Of a stretch of 64,000 bases of DNA, positions 1 through 8,466 are shown one piece after another; position 1 is the first letter of the stretch; each line of letters starts with the position of its first letter. Below the pieces are notes generated by a model. It saw only the letters and a list, made by a program, of their open reading frames with translations, was not told where the DNA came from and made no database searches. The stretch is from Pseudaquabacterium pictum (GTDB lineage Bacteria; Pseudomonadota; Gammaproteobacteria; Burkholderiales; Burkholderiaceae_C), in contig NZ_BJCL01000002.1 of the NCBI RefSeq assembly GCF_005403045.1, forward strand, positions 186,001-250,000. Direction: 5' to 3'. The position numbers and the translations under genes were made by a program.

Positions 1-483
1 GGCCGCATCCTGTCGTTCTACACGCCCGAGGCACGCCCGGTGCTGCTGGGCGACCTGGCCGCCGGCCTGCGCGCCGTCGTGTCGCAGCGCCTGCTGCGGG
101 CCGAGGCCGGCGGGCGCATCCCGGCGGTCGAGGTGCTGCTCAACACCAACCTGGTGGCCGAGCTGATCGAAAAGGGCGACTTCGTCGGCGTCAAGGAGGC
201 GATGGAGAAGTCGATGGCCGACGGCTCCTGCAGCTTCGAGGAAGCGCTGGCGCGGATGATCGGCAGCGGCGTCATCAGCCGCGAGGAAGGCCTGGCCCAT
301 TCCGATTCGGTGACCAACCTGATCTGGCGGCTGCAGAACGAATCCGGCCCGGTCTCGCGCGCCACGCCGCGCAAGATCGGCGAGGACGACGACGCGCCCG
401 AGTACACCGATTTCATCGTCGACATCGTGCCCGACGGCTTCGTGCCGCGCCGCGGCGGCGGCTTTCCCACCCTGACGGCCTGA
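1..483 (+). CDS. pilU: PilU/PilT-type twitching motility ATPase, C-terminal part
   Basis: The 5' end lies outside the window; the frame is open from base 1 and ends at TGA 481-483, giving about 160 C-terminal residues. The visible part matches the end of type IV pilus retraction ATPases of the PilT/PilU family: RILSFYTPEARPVLLGDL, then the ISQRLLR-like segment (VVSQRLLRAEAGGR), the IPAVEVLLN strand, and the helical tail with SMADGSCSFEEAL. The Walker boxes are upstream of the window and cannot be checked. The tail (DAPEYTDFIVDIVPDGF) resembles PilU more than PilT. A PilU-like gene just before dapE is common in Burkholderiales and supports the call. In the family, the hexameric cytoplasmic ATPase assists pilus retraction together with PilT. 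PilT rather than PilU remains possible. Confidence 0.85.
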   Translation, partial: GRILSFYTPEARPVLLGDLAAGLRAVVSQRLLRAEAGGRIPAVEVLLNTNLVAELIEKGDFVGVKEAMEKSMADGSCSFEEALARMIGSGVISREEGLAHSDSVTNLIWRLQNESGPVSRATPRKIGEDDDAPEYTDFIVDIVPDGFVPRRGGGFPTLTA

Positions 484-495
484 GCGCCTGACCCG

Positions 496-1650
496 ATGAC
501 CGACGACCTGGCCACGCTGCGCCTGCTGGAACAACTGATCGCCCGCCGCTCGGTCACGCCCGACGACGCCGGCTGCCAGGCCCTGGTGACCGAACGCCTG
601 GCGCCGCTGGGCTTTGCCTGCGAAACCCTGCTGTGCGGGCCCGACAGCTTCCGCGTCACCAACCTGTGGGCGGTGCACCGCGGCAGCCGGCCCGGGCCCA
701 CCGTGGTGCTGGCCGGCCACACCGATGTGGTGCCCGCCGGCCCGCTGGCCGCCTGGACCAGCGACCCCTTCGTGCCCAGCCACCGCGACGGCCTGCTCTA
801 CGGCCGCGGTGCAGCCGACATGAAGACCTCCATCGCCGCGATGACGGTGGCGGCCGAGGAATTCGTGCAAGCCCATCCCCGGCATGCCGGCAGCCTGGCC
901 CTGCTGTTCACCAGCGACGAGGAGGGCCCCAGCACCGACGGCACGGTGCGGGTGGTGCAGGCGCTGCAGGCCCGCGGCGAGCGGCTGGACTGCTGCATCG
1001 TCGGCGAGCCCACCTCGGTCGACCGGCTGGGCGACATGGTGAAGAACGGCCGCCGCGGGTCACTCTCGGCGCGCCTCACGGTGCGCGGCGTGCAGGGCCA
1101 CGTGGCCTATCCGCAACTGGCGCGCAACCCCATCCACCAGCTGGCGCCGGCGCTGGCCGCGCTGGCCGCCACCACCTGGGACGACGGCAACGAGCATTTC
1201 CCGCCCACCACCTGGCAGGTCAGCAACATCCACGCCGGCACCGGCGCGCTGAACGTCATCCCCGGCACGGTGGAGGTGGACTTCAACTTCCGCTTCTCCA
1301 CCGAGAGCACGCCCGAGGGCCTGAAGGCCCGGGTCGACGCCCTGCTGCAGCAGCATGGCCTGGACTACAGCCTGGCCTGGACACTGGGCGGCTCGCCCTT
1401 CCTCACCCGCCCGGGCAGCCTGAGCCAGGCGCTGGGCGATGCCATCGAGGCCGAGTGCGGCATCCGCCCGGTGCTCAGCACCACCGGCGGCACCAGCGAC
1501 GGCCGCTACATCGCGCCCATCTGCGAGCAGGTGGTCGAATTCGGCCCGATCAACGCCACCATCCACAAGGTGGACGAATGCGTGCGGGTGGCCGACATCA
1601 CACCGCTGAAGAACATCTACCTGCGCACGCTGGAACGCCTGTTGACATGA
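496..1650 (+). CDS. dapE: succinyl-diaminopimelate desuccinylase
   Basis: A 384-residue M20-family metallohydrolase, the usual DapE length (about 375-385). It hydrolyses N-succinyl-LL-2,6-diaminopimelate to LL-diaminopimelate and succinate in lysine and peptidoglycan-precursor synthesis, in the cytoplasm. The zinc-site motifs are present in order: [10 protein letters not shown] (His), GRGAADMKT (bridging Asp), TSDEEGPS (catalytic Glu plus ligand Glu), VGEPTS (Glu) and the C-terminal IHKVDECV (His). [11 protein letters not shown] is the DapE-specific substrate loop. The ATG at 496 follows the upstream pilU-like stop by 12 bases. The stop overlaps the prmB start by 4 bases (ATGA), so translational coupling is likely. 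Confidence 0.97.
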   Translation: MTDDLATLRLLEQLIARRSVTPDDAGCQALVTERLAPLGFACETLLCGPDSFRVTNLWAVHRGSRPGPTVVLAGHTDVVPAGPLAAWTSDPFVPSHRDGLLYGRGAADMKTSIAAMTVAAEEFVQAHPRHAGSLALLFTSDEEGPSTDGTVRVVQALQARGERLDCCIVGEPTSVDRLGDMVKNGRRGSLSARLTVRGVQGHVAYPQLARNPIHQLAPALAALAATTWDDGNEHFPPTTWQVSNIHAGTGALNVIPGTVEVDFNFRFSTESTPEGLKARVDALLQQHGLDYSLAWTLGGSPFLTRPGSLSQALGDAIEAECGIRPVLSTTGGTSDGRYIAPICEQVVEFGPINATIHKVDECVRVADITPLKNIYLRTLERLLT

Positions 1651-2540
1651 CCGTCATCGAATTGATCGAGGCCTGCAGCGCCCGCCTCTCAGAGGCGGGC
1701 GTTTCATTTGGGCAAGGCACCACCAATGCCTTCGACGAGGCCGCCTGGCTGGTGCTGTGGCGGCTGCAGATGCCGCTGGACGGGCTGGATGACGTCGAAG
1801 AGCTGGAGGTGGACGACACCCACCTGGCCGCCGTGCACGCGCTGATCGAGCAGCGCATCAGCACCCGCCAGCCTGCGGCCTACCTGACCGGCGAAGCCTG
1901 GCTGCAGGGCGTGCCGTTCACCGTGGATGCGCGCTGCATCATCCCGCGCTCGCTGATCGCCGAGCCCCTGGCCGAGGGCAGCATCGACGCCTGGCTGAGC
2001 GACCGCACCCGCCGCGTGCTCGACCTGTGCACCGGCAACGGCAGCCTGGCGGTGCTGGCGGCGATGGCCTGGCCCGAGGTGACGGTGGACGCCGCCGACC
2101 TGAGCGCCGACGCGCTGGCCGTGGCCCGGCTGAACGTCGACCGCCACCAGCTGGCCGACCGCATCACGCTGCACCAGGGCGACGGCCTGGCGGCCGTGTC
2201 CAACCGGGTCTACGACCTGATCCTGTGCAACCCGCCCTACGTCAACCAGTCGTCGATGGACGCGCTGCCGGCCGAGTTCAACGCCGAACCCGCGCTGGCG
2301 CTGGCCGGCGGCGCCGACGGCATGGACTTCATCCGCCGCCTGCTGCAGCAGGCAGCGCTGCACCTCACGCCCGCTGGCGTGCTGGTGCTGGAGATCGGCC
2401 ATGAGCGGCCGCACTTCGACGCCGCCTTCCCCACGCTGGACGTGGTATGGCTGCCCACCAGCGCCGGTGACGACCAGGTGCTGCTGCTCACCCGCGCGGC
2501 CCTCACCGCCCTGCCCTCCACCCTGCCCCTGTCCCCATGA
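1647..2540 (+). CDS. prmB: 50S ribosomal protein L3 N5-glutamine methyltransferase
   Basis: A 297-residue class I SAM methyltransferase of the PrmB/HemK family, which methylates the side-chain amide of a glutamine in ribosomal protein L3. Motif I is [13 protein letters not shown] and the catalytic NPPY box is [10 protein letters not shown], both diagnostic of glutamine N5-methyltransferases. The N-terminal helical region ([13 protein letters not shown]) is typical of PrmB rather than PrmC. The start ATG at 1647 overlaps the dapE stop and the stop overlaps the next gene's ATG, so this is the middle of a tightly coupled run. Its first codons contain a strong inverted repeat (1679-1701) that looks like an intrinsic terminator stem. 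Confidence 0.95.
   Translation: MTVIELIEACSARLSEAGVSFGQGTTNAFDEAAWLVLWRLQMPLDGLDDVEELEVDDTHLAAVHALIEQRISTRQPAAYLTGEAWLQGVPFTVDARCIIPRSLIAEPLAEGSIDAWLSDRTRRVLDLCTGNGSLAVLAAMAWPEVTVDAADLSADALAVARLNVDRHQLADRITLHQGDGLAAVSNRVYDLILCNPPYVNQSSMDALPAEFNAEPALALAGGADGMDFIRRLLQQAALHLTPAGVLVLEIGHERPHFDAAFPTLDVVWLPTSAGDDQVLLLTRAALTALPSTLPLSP
1679..1701 (+). terminator. terminator-like hairpin inside the prmB 5' coding region
   Basis: An 11-base arm CGCCCGCCTCT and its exact complement AGAGGCGGGCG are separated by one base. As RNA this would fold as a GC-rich stem of about 8-10 bp with a small loop, followed by GTTTCATTTG, which is only a weak T-run. It starts 29 bases after the dapE stop, where a dapE terminator would be expected, but lies in codons 11-19 of prmB. 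The protein reads normally through it. Attenuation of the downstream genes is possible; chance codon composition is the alternative. Confidence 0.35.
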
Positions 2541-4582
2541 TCCAGTTGAAGAACCTGACGCTGCGCCGCGGCGTCAAGGTGGTGTTGCAGAACGCCAGCG
2601 TGACCCTGAACCCCGGCGAGAAGGTGGGCCTGGTGGGGCGCAACGGCGCGGGCAAGTCCAGCCTGTTCTCGTTGATCGCCAACCGGCTGCAGGCCGATGC
2701 CGGCGATCTGGAGATGCCGCCCACCTGGCGCCTGGGCGAGGTGGCGCAGAACATGCCCGAGACCAGCCAGGGCGCCACCGACTTCGTGCTGGAAGGCGAC
2801 CTGCCGCTGATGGAGGCCCGCGCCGTGCTGGCCGCCGCCGAGGCCGCCGAAGACGGCCACGCCATCGCCGAGGCCTATGTGCTGCTGGAGCAGGCCGGCA
2901 CCTTCGACGCCGCCTCCCGCGCCCAGGCCCTGCTGCTGGGCCTGGGCTTCCGCACCGACCAGCTGGATGCACCGGTCAACAGCTTCTCCGGCGGCTGGCG
3001 CATGCGGCTGCAGCTGGCCCGCGCGCTGATGTGCCCGGCCGACCTGCTGCTGCTGGACGAGCCGACCAACCACCTGGACCTGGATGCGCTGGTGTGGCTG
3101 GAAGGCTGGCTCAAGCGCTACAACGGGTTGATGCTGGTGATCAGCCACGACCGCGAGTTCCTCGACGCGATCACCAACGTCACCGTGCACCTGGACAACG
3201 CGCAACTGACGCGCTATGGCGGCAACTACAGCGCCTTCGAGACCATGCGGGCCGAGCGGCTGGAGCAGGCCCAGGCCGCCTTCGGCAAGCAGCAGGAGAA
3301 GATCGCCCACCTGCAGCGCTTCATCGACCGCTTCAAGGCCAAGGCCAGCAAGGCCAAGCAGGCACAGAGCCGGGTGAAGGCGCTGGACCGCATGGTCAAG
3401 CTGGGCCCGGTGCTGGTGGATGCGGAGTTCGAGTTCAGCTTCCGCCAGCCGCAGAACCTGCCCAACCCGATGCTGACGATGCGCGAGCTGTCGTGCGGCT
3501 ATCCGAACCTGGAAGCCGGCCAGCCGCCGGTCACCATCGTGCGGCACATCACCCGCAGCGTGATGGCCGGCCAGCGCATCGGCATCCTGGGCGCCAACGG
3601 CCAGGGCAAGAGCACCCTGGTCAAGACCATCGCCCATGCGCTGCAGCCGCTGGACGGTGAATTTGCCGAAGGCAAGGGCCTGGCGGTGGGCTACTTCGCC
3701 CAGCAGGAGCTGGACCTGCTGAGCGAGGACGACACGCCGATGCAGCGCATGGTGCGCCTGGCCCGCGAGAGCGGCGCCACCGGGCAGGAGGCGCGTGAGC
3801 AGGACCTGCGCAACTTCCTCGGCCAGTTCCGCTTTGCCGGCGACATGGTGCACCAGAAGGTGGGCACGCTGTCGGGCGGCGAGCGGGCGCGCCTGGTGAT
3901 GGCCACCATCGTCTGGGGCAAGCCCAACCTGCTGCTGCTGGACGAGCCCACCAACCACCTGGACCTGAACACCCGCGAGGCGCTGTCGATTGCGCTGAAC
4001 GAGTTCGAAGGCTCGGTGATGCTGGTCAGCCACGACCGCGCCCTGCTGCGCGAGGTGTGCGACGAGTTCTGGCTGGTCACCTCGGGTGGCGTGCTGCCCT
4101 TCGACGGCGACCTGGACGACTACCAGAAGTGGCTGCTGGAAGTGAGCCGGGCCAACGCCCGCGGCCTGCCGCCGCCGCCGGTGCCCGGGCCGGCGCCGAT
4201 CCTGTCGTCGCCCGCGGTGGCGGCGCCCAGCCTCAGCCCCAAGGCCGTGGCCCGCGCCAGCGCGCCCGATGCCAAGAGCCCCGGCGCCTTCAAGCGCGAC
4301 AACCCGCAGGACCGCAAGCAGAGCGGCCAGCAGCGCAACCTGATCGCCAACCGCACCCGCCCGCTGCGCGCCGAGGTGCAGCAGATCGACGGCCGCATGG
4401 AGAAGCTGGCGGCCGAGCGCGTCAAGCTGGAAGCCGAGCTGGCCGGCGGAAAGCTGAGCGGCCCCGACATCGCCGAGACCGGCCGCCGGCTGAACCACCT
4501 GAACGCCGAGGTGGCGATGCTGGAGGAGCGCTGGCTGGAACTGCAGACCGAGATCGAGGCGATCACCGGCGAGGCGGGCTGA
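2537..4582 (+). CDS. yheS: ABC-F family ATPase, YheS type
   Basis: A 681-residue soluble protein with two ABC ATPase domains and no membrane segments, typical of ABC-F translation factors that bind the ribosome E site. Walker A sequences are GRNGAGKS (residues 34-41) and GANGQGKS (about 352-359). Signature motifs are NSFSGGWRMR and GTLSGGERAR, and both Walker B regions read LLLLDEPTNHLDL. The inter-domain linker is charged (QQEKIAHLQRFIDRFKAKA), followed by the KQAQSRVKALDRM segment characteristic of YheS. A basic, proline-rich spacer and a C-terminal coiled coil (about 590-675) follow the second domain. The start overlaps the prmB stop by 4 bases. Uup or another ABC-F is less likely given the N-terminal RRGVKVVLQNA sequence. 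Confidence 0.93.
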   Translation: MIQLKNLTLRRGVKVVLQNASVTLNPGEKVGLVGRNGAGKSSLFSLIANRLQADAGDLEMPPTWRLGEVAQNMPETSQGATDFVLEGDLPLMEARAVLAAAEAAEDGHAIAEAYVLLEQAGTFDAASRAQALLLGLGFRTDQLDAPVNSFSGGWRMRLQLARALMCPADLLLLDEPTNHLDLDALVWLEGWLKRYNGLMLVISHDREFLDAITNVTVHLDNAQLTRYGGNYSAFETMRAERLEQAQAAFGKQQEKIAHLQRFIDRFKAKASKAKQAQSRVKALDRMVKLGPVLVDAEFEFSFRQPQNLPNPMLTMRELSCGYPNLEAGQPPVTIVRHITRSVMAGQRIGILGANGQGKSTLVKTIAHALQPLDGEFAEGKGLAVGYFAQQELDLLSEDDTPMQRMVRLARESGATGQEAREQDLRNFLGQFRFAGDMVHQKVGTLSGGERARLVMATIVWGKPNLLLLDEPTNHLDLNTREALSIALNEFEGSVMLVSHDRALLREVCDEFWLVTSGGVLPFDGDLDDYQKWLLEVSRANARGLPPPPVPGPAPILSSPAVAAPSLSPKAVARASAPDAKSPGAFKRDNPQDRKQSGQQRNLIANRTRPLRAEVQQIDGRMEKLAAERVKLEAELAGGKLSGPDIAETGRRLNHLNAEVAMLEERWLELQTEIEAITGEAG

Positions 4583-4590
4583 GGGCCGCG

Positions 4591-4631
4591 GCGCGCGCTG
4601 CCGGCACTGGCTGTTTGCCGGCAGCGCGCGC
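4591..4631 (+). terminator. strong intergenic hairpin after the ABC-F gene
   Basis: A perfect 15-bp inverted repeat: GCGCGCGCTGCCGGC at 4591-4605 and GCCGGCAGCGCGCGC at 4617-4631, with an 11-base loop (ACTGGCTGTTT). It lies 8 bases after the stop of the ABC-F gene. No T-run follows, so factor-independent termination would be weak by the classical rule, but the position and stability fit an end for the dapE-prmB-yheS transcript. Confidence 0.7.
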
Positions 4632-4681
4632 ATCATCCAGGGTCAACCATCCCCTGGGCGCCAGGGAGACAGGAGACCGCC

Positions 4682-5269
4682 ATGGCCGACCCGGCAGCCG
4701 CCACGATCACCCAGCTGAAGAACATCCAGTCCCGCACCGGCAAGTCGATCGCCGAGCTGCAGGATGCCGTCGTGGCCATTGGCGCGGCCAAGCACGGTGA
4801 GCGGCGCAGCTGGCTGATGGAACACTTCAAGCTCGGGTACGGCGACGCCAATGCCGTGGCACTGTTCATCGGCAAGCCACTGCCCGACCTGGCAGGCGGC
4901 GCGCCCGCCAACGCACCGCCTGCAGCGGCCGACGACCCGCTGGACGCCATCTACAGCGGTGCCAAGTCTGCGCTTCGCCCGCTGCACGACGCCGTGATGG
5001 CCCGCGTCCGGGACTTCGGCCCGTTCGAAGAAGCACCCAAGAAGGCCTGTGTCAGCCTGCGCCGCAAGAAGCAGTTCGCGATGATCGGGCCGGCCACCAG
5101 GGACAGCGTGGAAATCGGCCTGAATGCCAAGGATCTGCCAGCCCACCCGCGGCTGAAGCTGCAGCCGCCCGGGGGCATGTGCCAGGCCACCACCCGCCTC
5201 ACGCAGGCGTCCGACATCGATGCAGCGCTGGCCGTCTGGCTGCGGCAGGCCTACGACGCGGCGGGCTGA
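4682..5269 (+). CDS. DUF4287 / DUF5655 domain protein
   Basis: A 195-residue soluble protein of unknown function. Residues 1-65 (TITQLKNIQSRTGKSIAEL to LKLGYGDANA) match DUF4287, and residues about 85-190 (AIYSGAKSALRPLHDAVMA, then FAMIGPATRDSVEIGLNAK) match DUF5655. This two-domain pairing is seen in many bacteria. No catalytic motif is evident. A clear Shine-Dalgarno sequence (GGGAGACAGGAGA) precedes the ATG. It stands apart from the upstream operon behind a strong hairpin, and its 3' end overlaps the convergent GTPase gene by 19 bases. Confidence 0.85.
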   Translation: MADPAAATITQLKNIQSRTGKSIAELQDAVVAIGAAKHGERRSWLMEHFKLGYGDANAVALFIGKPLPDLAGGAPANAPPAAADDPLDAIYSGAKSALRPLHDAVMARVRDFGPFEEAPKKACVSLRRKKQFAMIGPATRDSVEIGLNAKDLPAHPRLKLQPPGGMCQATTRLTQASDIDAALAVWLRQAYDAAG

Positions 5270-6816
5270 ATGCTGGCAGCCGCACGGCCTGCGGCAGGCC
5301 GGAGCGCCGCCACGCGCGCCCCGTCGGGGTACAGCTGGTGCAGCACATCGGCACTGGCCTCGGCCAGCAGCGCCGCCACGGCGGTCTGCCAGCGGTCCAG
5401 GTCGGCCGCCGCTGGCGCATCGGCCAGCCAGCCGGCGCGCTCCCGCCACAGCGTCTGAACCGCCGCACGCCGGGCCGCCAGCGCGGCGTCCACCGCCTCG
5501 CCCCAGACGGCGGGCGGCTCGGTCGGCTGCCAGTCGCCCCGCCCACGGCCGTGGTGCGCCACCGCCAGGTAGCCCAGCAGCGCGGCGCGCAGCAGGCCGT
5601 CGAGCACCGCGTCGTCCCAGGCCAGCAGCGGCGCCTGCACGCCGCGCAGCTTGTTGACGCCACGGGCCGCACCCGCCGCACCCAGCGCCCCCAGCACACC
5701 ACCGGCCAGCAGGCCGCCACCCAGCGTGAGGCCGCCGCTGGCGATGTCGGCCTTCAGCCCCGCCAGCGCGCCGGCCACCGCGCCACCCCACAGCGCGGCG
5801 CGGCCCTCGTCCACCGGCATGCGGCGGGCGAAGTGCCGGGCCAGCTGGTCCAGCACCTCGCCACTGGCCTGGCCGGCCAGGCCGTGCAGCTGGATCAATG
5901 CGTCGGTGCCGTGGCGGATGTCGGTGTCCAGGCGCGCGGCCAGCGCGGCCATGGCGCGGGCCTGCGGGTCGGCATCGCCACCGGACGGCAAGCCCAGGGC
6001 CTGGCCCAGGCCGGCAGCCAGGCGCTGCAGCGGCGCGCGCCAGCCGGCATCGGGCAAGGTCTCGCGGTCGGCGGCGGCGCGGGCCAGGCGGCCGGCCAGC
6101 ATGGCCATGGCCTGGCGCCACACCGTCTGCTGGCGCTGCGCCCAGGCAGCAGTCAACCGCTGCATGGCGGGCTGACGGCCGGCCGGCAGCGCCGCCGCCA
6201 CAGCCTGCAGCAGCACGCCTTCCTGCACCCAGCAGCGGGCAAAGGCGTCCAGCGGCAACACCGCTTGCACCTGGGCGCTGCCGGGCTGCGCCGCCAGGGC
6301 CGCCAGGTGGGTCTGCCATTGCTGCAGCTGCTGCACCTCGGCCGCGGCACTGCCGGGCGGGCCCAGCTGGTTCAGCAGCACCACCACCGGCTTGCCCAGC
6401 AGGCCCAGCACCTGCAGTTCAGGCGCGAGGTAGCCGGCGTCGTCAGGCTGTTCGGCGGCGTTGACCAGGTACAGCGCCACATCGGCCTCGCCCAGCACAT
6501 GGCGGATGGCGCGCTGGCTGGCCCAGAACGGCCGGTCGCGCCAACGGTCCCACACCTCGGTCAGCACCCAGCCCAGCGGGTTGCCGGCCTGCGCCAGGCG
6601 GCGGGCCAGCCGGCCGCTGTCGCCGAAGCCGGGCGTGTCCCACAGCAGCAGGCGGTCGCCCTCGGGCGACTCGACCAGCAGGTGCGGCTCGGCCACCTCG
6701 GTGACATGGGCGGCATCGCGCACCTCGCCCACATCGCGGCCCAGCAGGGTGCGGGCCAGTGTGGTCTTGCCCACGTTGGTGTGCGAGACCAGGCTGATCG
6801 ACACGGTGTTGGTCAT
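5251..6816 (-). CDS. DUF3482 domain GTPase, membrane-associated
   Basis: A 521-residue protein with an N-terminal GTPase domain and a long helical C-terminal region matching the DUF3482 family. The P-loop is SHTNVGKTT (residues 11-19), the G3 box is WDTPGFGD (59-66), and the G4 position reads LLNQLG instead of canonical NKxD, which I understand to be usual in this family. A Gly/Ala-rich hydrophobic stretch (around residues 365-415) could insert in a membrane, as in dynamin-like or YcjF/YcjX-type GTPases. The start ATG overlaps the stop of the DUF2868 gene by 4 bases, so the two are translationally coupled. The function is unknown. The 3' end overlaps the convergent DUF4287 gene. Confidence 0.85.
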   Translation of the reverse strand: MTNTVSISLVSHTNVGKTTLARTLLGRDVGEVRDAAHVTEVAEPHLLVESPEGDRLLLWDTPGFGDSGRLARRLAQAGNPLGWVLTEVWDRWRDRPFWASQRAIRHVLGEADVALYLVNAAEQPDDAGYLAPELQVLGLLGKPVVVLLNQLGPPGSAAAEVQQLQQWQTHLAALAAQPGSAQVQAVLPLDAFARCWVQEGVLLQAVAAALPAGRQPAMQRLTAAWAQRQQTVWRQAMAMLAGRLARAAADRETLPDAGWRAPLQRLAAGLGQALGLPSGGDADPQARAMAALAARLDTDIRHGTDALIQLHGLAGQASGEVLDQLARHFARRMPVDEGRAALWGGAVAGALAGLKADIASGGLTLGGGLLAGGVLGALGAAGAARGVNKLRGVQAPLLAWDDAVLDGLLRAALLGYLAVAHHGRGRGDWQPTEPPAVWGEAVDAALAARRAAVQTLWRERAGWLADAPAAADLDRWQTAVAALLAEASADVLHQLYPDGARVAALRPAAGRAAASIQPAAS

Positions 6817-8267
6817 GGCCTGCCCGCCGGCGTGGCCAGCTCGATGAAGCCGGGCACGACGCCCAGGCCCAGCAGCAGTGCCTCCCAGGCGGCGCGGCGC
6901 TGGGCCAGGCGTTCGTCGCCATCGGGGCCGGCCAGGCGCTGGCGGTAGCCGGCCATGTCGACGGCCACGCGCAGCTGCGGCCGCGGCGCCGGCGCCGCGG
7001 CCAGCGCCTGCACCAGGGCCTGCACCACCGCGCCATGGCTTTCGCGCTCGGGCGTGGCGGTCAGCGCGAACAGCAGCACCAGCAGCGGCGCGGGCTGGCT
7101 GGCATCGGACGCGGGCAGGCGGGCGAAAACGGCCGGCAGCCAGTGCGGCAGCCGGTCCTCGTCGCCCAGGGCCAGCGTGGGCTGCACGGCGCACTGCAGG
7201 CCGGCGCCCAGCCAGGTGGCCAGCGCCGGACCGACTGCGGCCTGGCGGGCGGCGTCCAGCCGGTAGCTGTAAGGCAGCACGGCCACCGGGCGGGGTGCGG
7301 CGCTGCAGCTGTCCAGCAGGCGCTGCAAATCGGGCGCGTCAGGCAACGGCAGGTCGGCCGCCAGCCGGCGGGCCGTGCGCCAGGACCAGCCGGCGAGCAG
7401 CAGGCGCGGCAGCACCGCGGCCAGCCCCAGCGTCAGCGCCCAGCGGTGGATCCAGGGCGCGGCGTTCTCGCCGCCGCCGCTGGCCAGGCGCAGGCTGGCC
7501 AGCGCAGTGGCATCGGGCAGCGGCAGGCCGGCCAGGGCCGAGGCCGGGCCCAGCAAGCCTTGCAGCACGGCGCCCACCTGGGCCGGCTGCAGGAAGGTGC
7601 TGTCCCAGCCAGCGCGGTAGTCGAACACCAGGCCGCGGGCGTACAGCGCCACCACGGCGCCGCCAGCCAGCAGCGCGGCGGCGGCATGCAGCCAGCAGCG
7701 GCCGCGCGCTGCCTGCAGCTGCTGGCTGTGGCGCAGCCAATCGGCCGAGAACCGGGCCAGCGCGTCGCGCGCCGGTGCCGGCCAGGTGCTGCGGCCCGGC
7801 GTGTGCCGGGCCAGCCAGGCGCCCAGCCGGGCAACGGCCGCACCGGCGCCGTGGCCCAGGCTGGCCGACCGGGGCCGCAGCGCCTGCACGGCCACCAGCA
7901 AGACCACCACCAGGTTCCAGGCCAGCAAGCCCAGCAGCGGCATGGCCAGCAGGTTGACCTGGTGCGTCTGGCCCAGGCCGTCGCCCAGCAGGCCGAAGCC
8001 CAGCGCGCCGGCCAGCAGCAGGGCTGCCAGCGCAGCCCGGGGCGGCGCCCGGACGGCCTGCAGGGCCGGGCGCAGGGCCGGCTGCCGCTCGGCCAGCCGG
8101 GACAGGCCCAGGTGGGCACGGCGGGCCAGCCAGGTGGCGGGCGGGGCGACCGCACCGAGCTGCTGGCGGGCCTCGCGGCCGGCCCAGGCTGCATCGTCGG
8201 CGCCGAACAGCGCGGCCTGCTCGCAGGAGCGCATCAGCAGCACGGCACGGGCGTCGGTCTCGGTCAT
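6813..8267 (-). CDS. DUF2868 domain membrane protein
   Basis: A 484-residue integral membrane protein. Segments at about 80-105 and 115-140 (ALAALLLAGALGFGLLG, LLAMPLLGLLAWNLVVVLL), one near 220 (LHAAAALLAGGAVVALYARG) and one near 295-315 (WALTLGLAAVLPRLLLAG) look membrane-spanning. The architecture and the immediate downstream GTPase match the DUF2868/DUF3482 pair found in many Betaproteobacteria. The ATG at 8267 was chosen because family similarity begins there (MTETDARAVLLMRS); the open frame upstream is low-complexity and has no support. The C-terminal half is soluble and of unknown function. A plausible role, inferred only, is membrane recruitment or regulation of the GTPase. Confidence 0.82.
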   Translation of the reverse strand: MTETDARAVLLMRSCEQAALFGADDAAWAGREARQQLGAVAPPATWLARRAHLGLSRLAERQPALRPALQAVRAPPRAALAALLLAGALGFGLLGDGLGQTHQVNLLAMPLLGLLAWNLVVVLLVAVQALRPRSASLGHGAGAAVARLGAWLARHTPGRSTWPAPARDALARFSADWLRHSQQLQAARGRCWLHAAAALLAGGAVVALYARGLVFDYRAGWDSTFLQPAQVGAVLQGLLGPASALAGLPLPDATALASLRLASGGGENAAPWIHRWALTLGLAAVLPRLLLAGWSWRTARRLAADLPLPDAPDLQRLLDSCSAAPRPVAVLPYSYRLDAARQAAVGPALATWLGAGLQCAVQPTLALGDEDRLPHWLPAVFARLPASDASQPAPLLVLLFALTATPERESHGAVVQALVQALAAAPAPRPQLRVAVDMAGYRQRLAGPDGDERLAQRRAAWEALLLGLGVVPGFIELATPAGRP

Positions 8268-8432
8268 GGCAAGGCCGCAAGCGGAGTGCGGCAACGGTGG
8301 ATGGGCGGGCGCCTGTGCACTCGGCCGGTGGCGGCATTGTGCCGGGCGGCCGTGCCCAGCCTGGCCCTGCAGGACGGCCCTGCCGGCAGCGGCACACCGG
8401 CACGCACCCCGGTCAGCGCCGGTCATTTATAT

Positions 8433-8460
8433 TTCACACAATTCAATTGTGCTCTATCAT
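8433..8460 (+). promoter_or_regulatory. ohrR promoter (-35 TTCACA, -10 TATCAT)
   Basis: TTCACA at 8433-8438 and TATCAT at 8455-8460 are separated by 16 bases and lie in a short AT-rich island of an otherwise very GC-rich region. The OhrR-type palindrome sits between them. A start site 6-7 bases past the -10 box falls on or next to the ohrR ATG at 8467, so the transcript would have almost no leader. No Shine-Dalgarno sequence is visible before the ATG. Confidence 0.65.
8437..8451. promoter_or_regulatory. OhrR operator palindrome
   Basis: CACAATTCAATTGTG is a perfect inverted repeat: CACAATT, one central base, AATTGTG. It closely resembles the OhrR operator described for Bacillus subtilis (TACAATTAAATTGTA type). 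It overlaps the spacer of the predicted ohrR promoter, so bound reduced OhrR would block RNA polymerase and autoregulate. No second copy is seen directly in front of ohr, so ohr is probably co-transcribed with ohrR. Confidence 0.8.
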
Positions 8461-8466
8461 CGCGCC

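Noticed and set aside
2237-4636. A 799-codon open frame on the minus strand opposite the ABC-F gene, and similar long frames such as 633-2540 (first part) and 5179-6948 on the plus strand
   Set aside because: They are shadows of real genes in GC-rich DNA: strongly biased, low-complexity Gln/His/Arg/Gly-rich translations, no family motifs, and complete overlap with well-supported genes.
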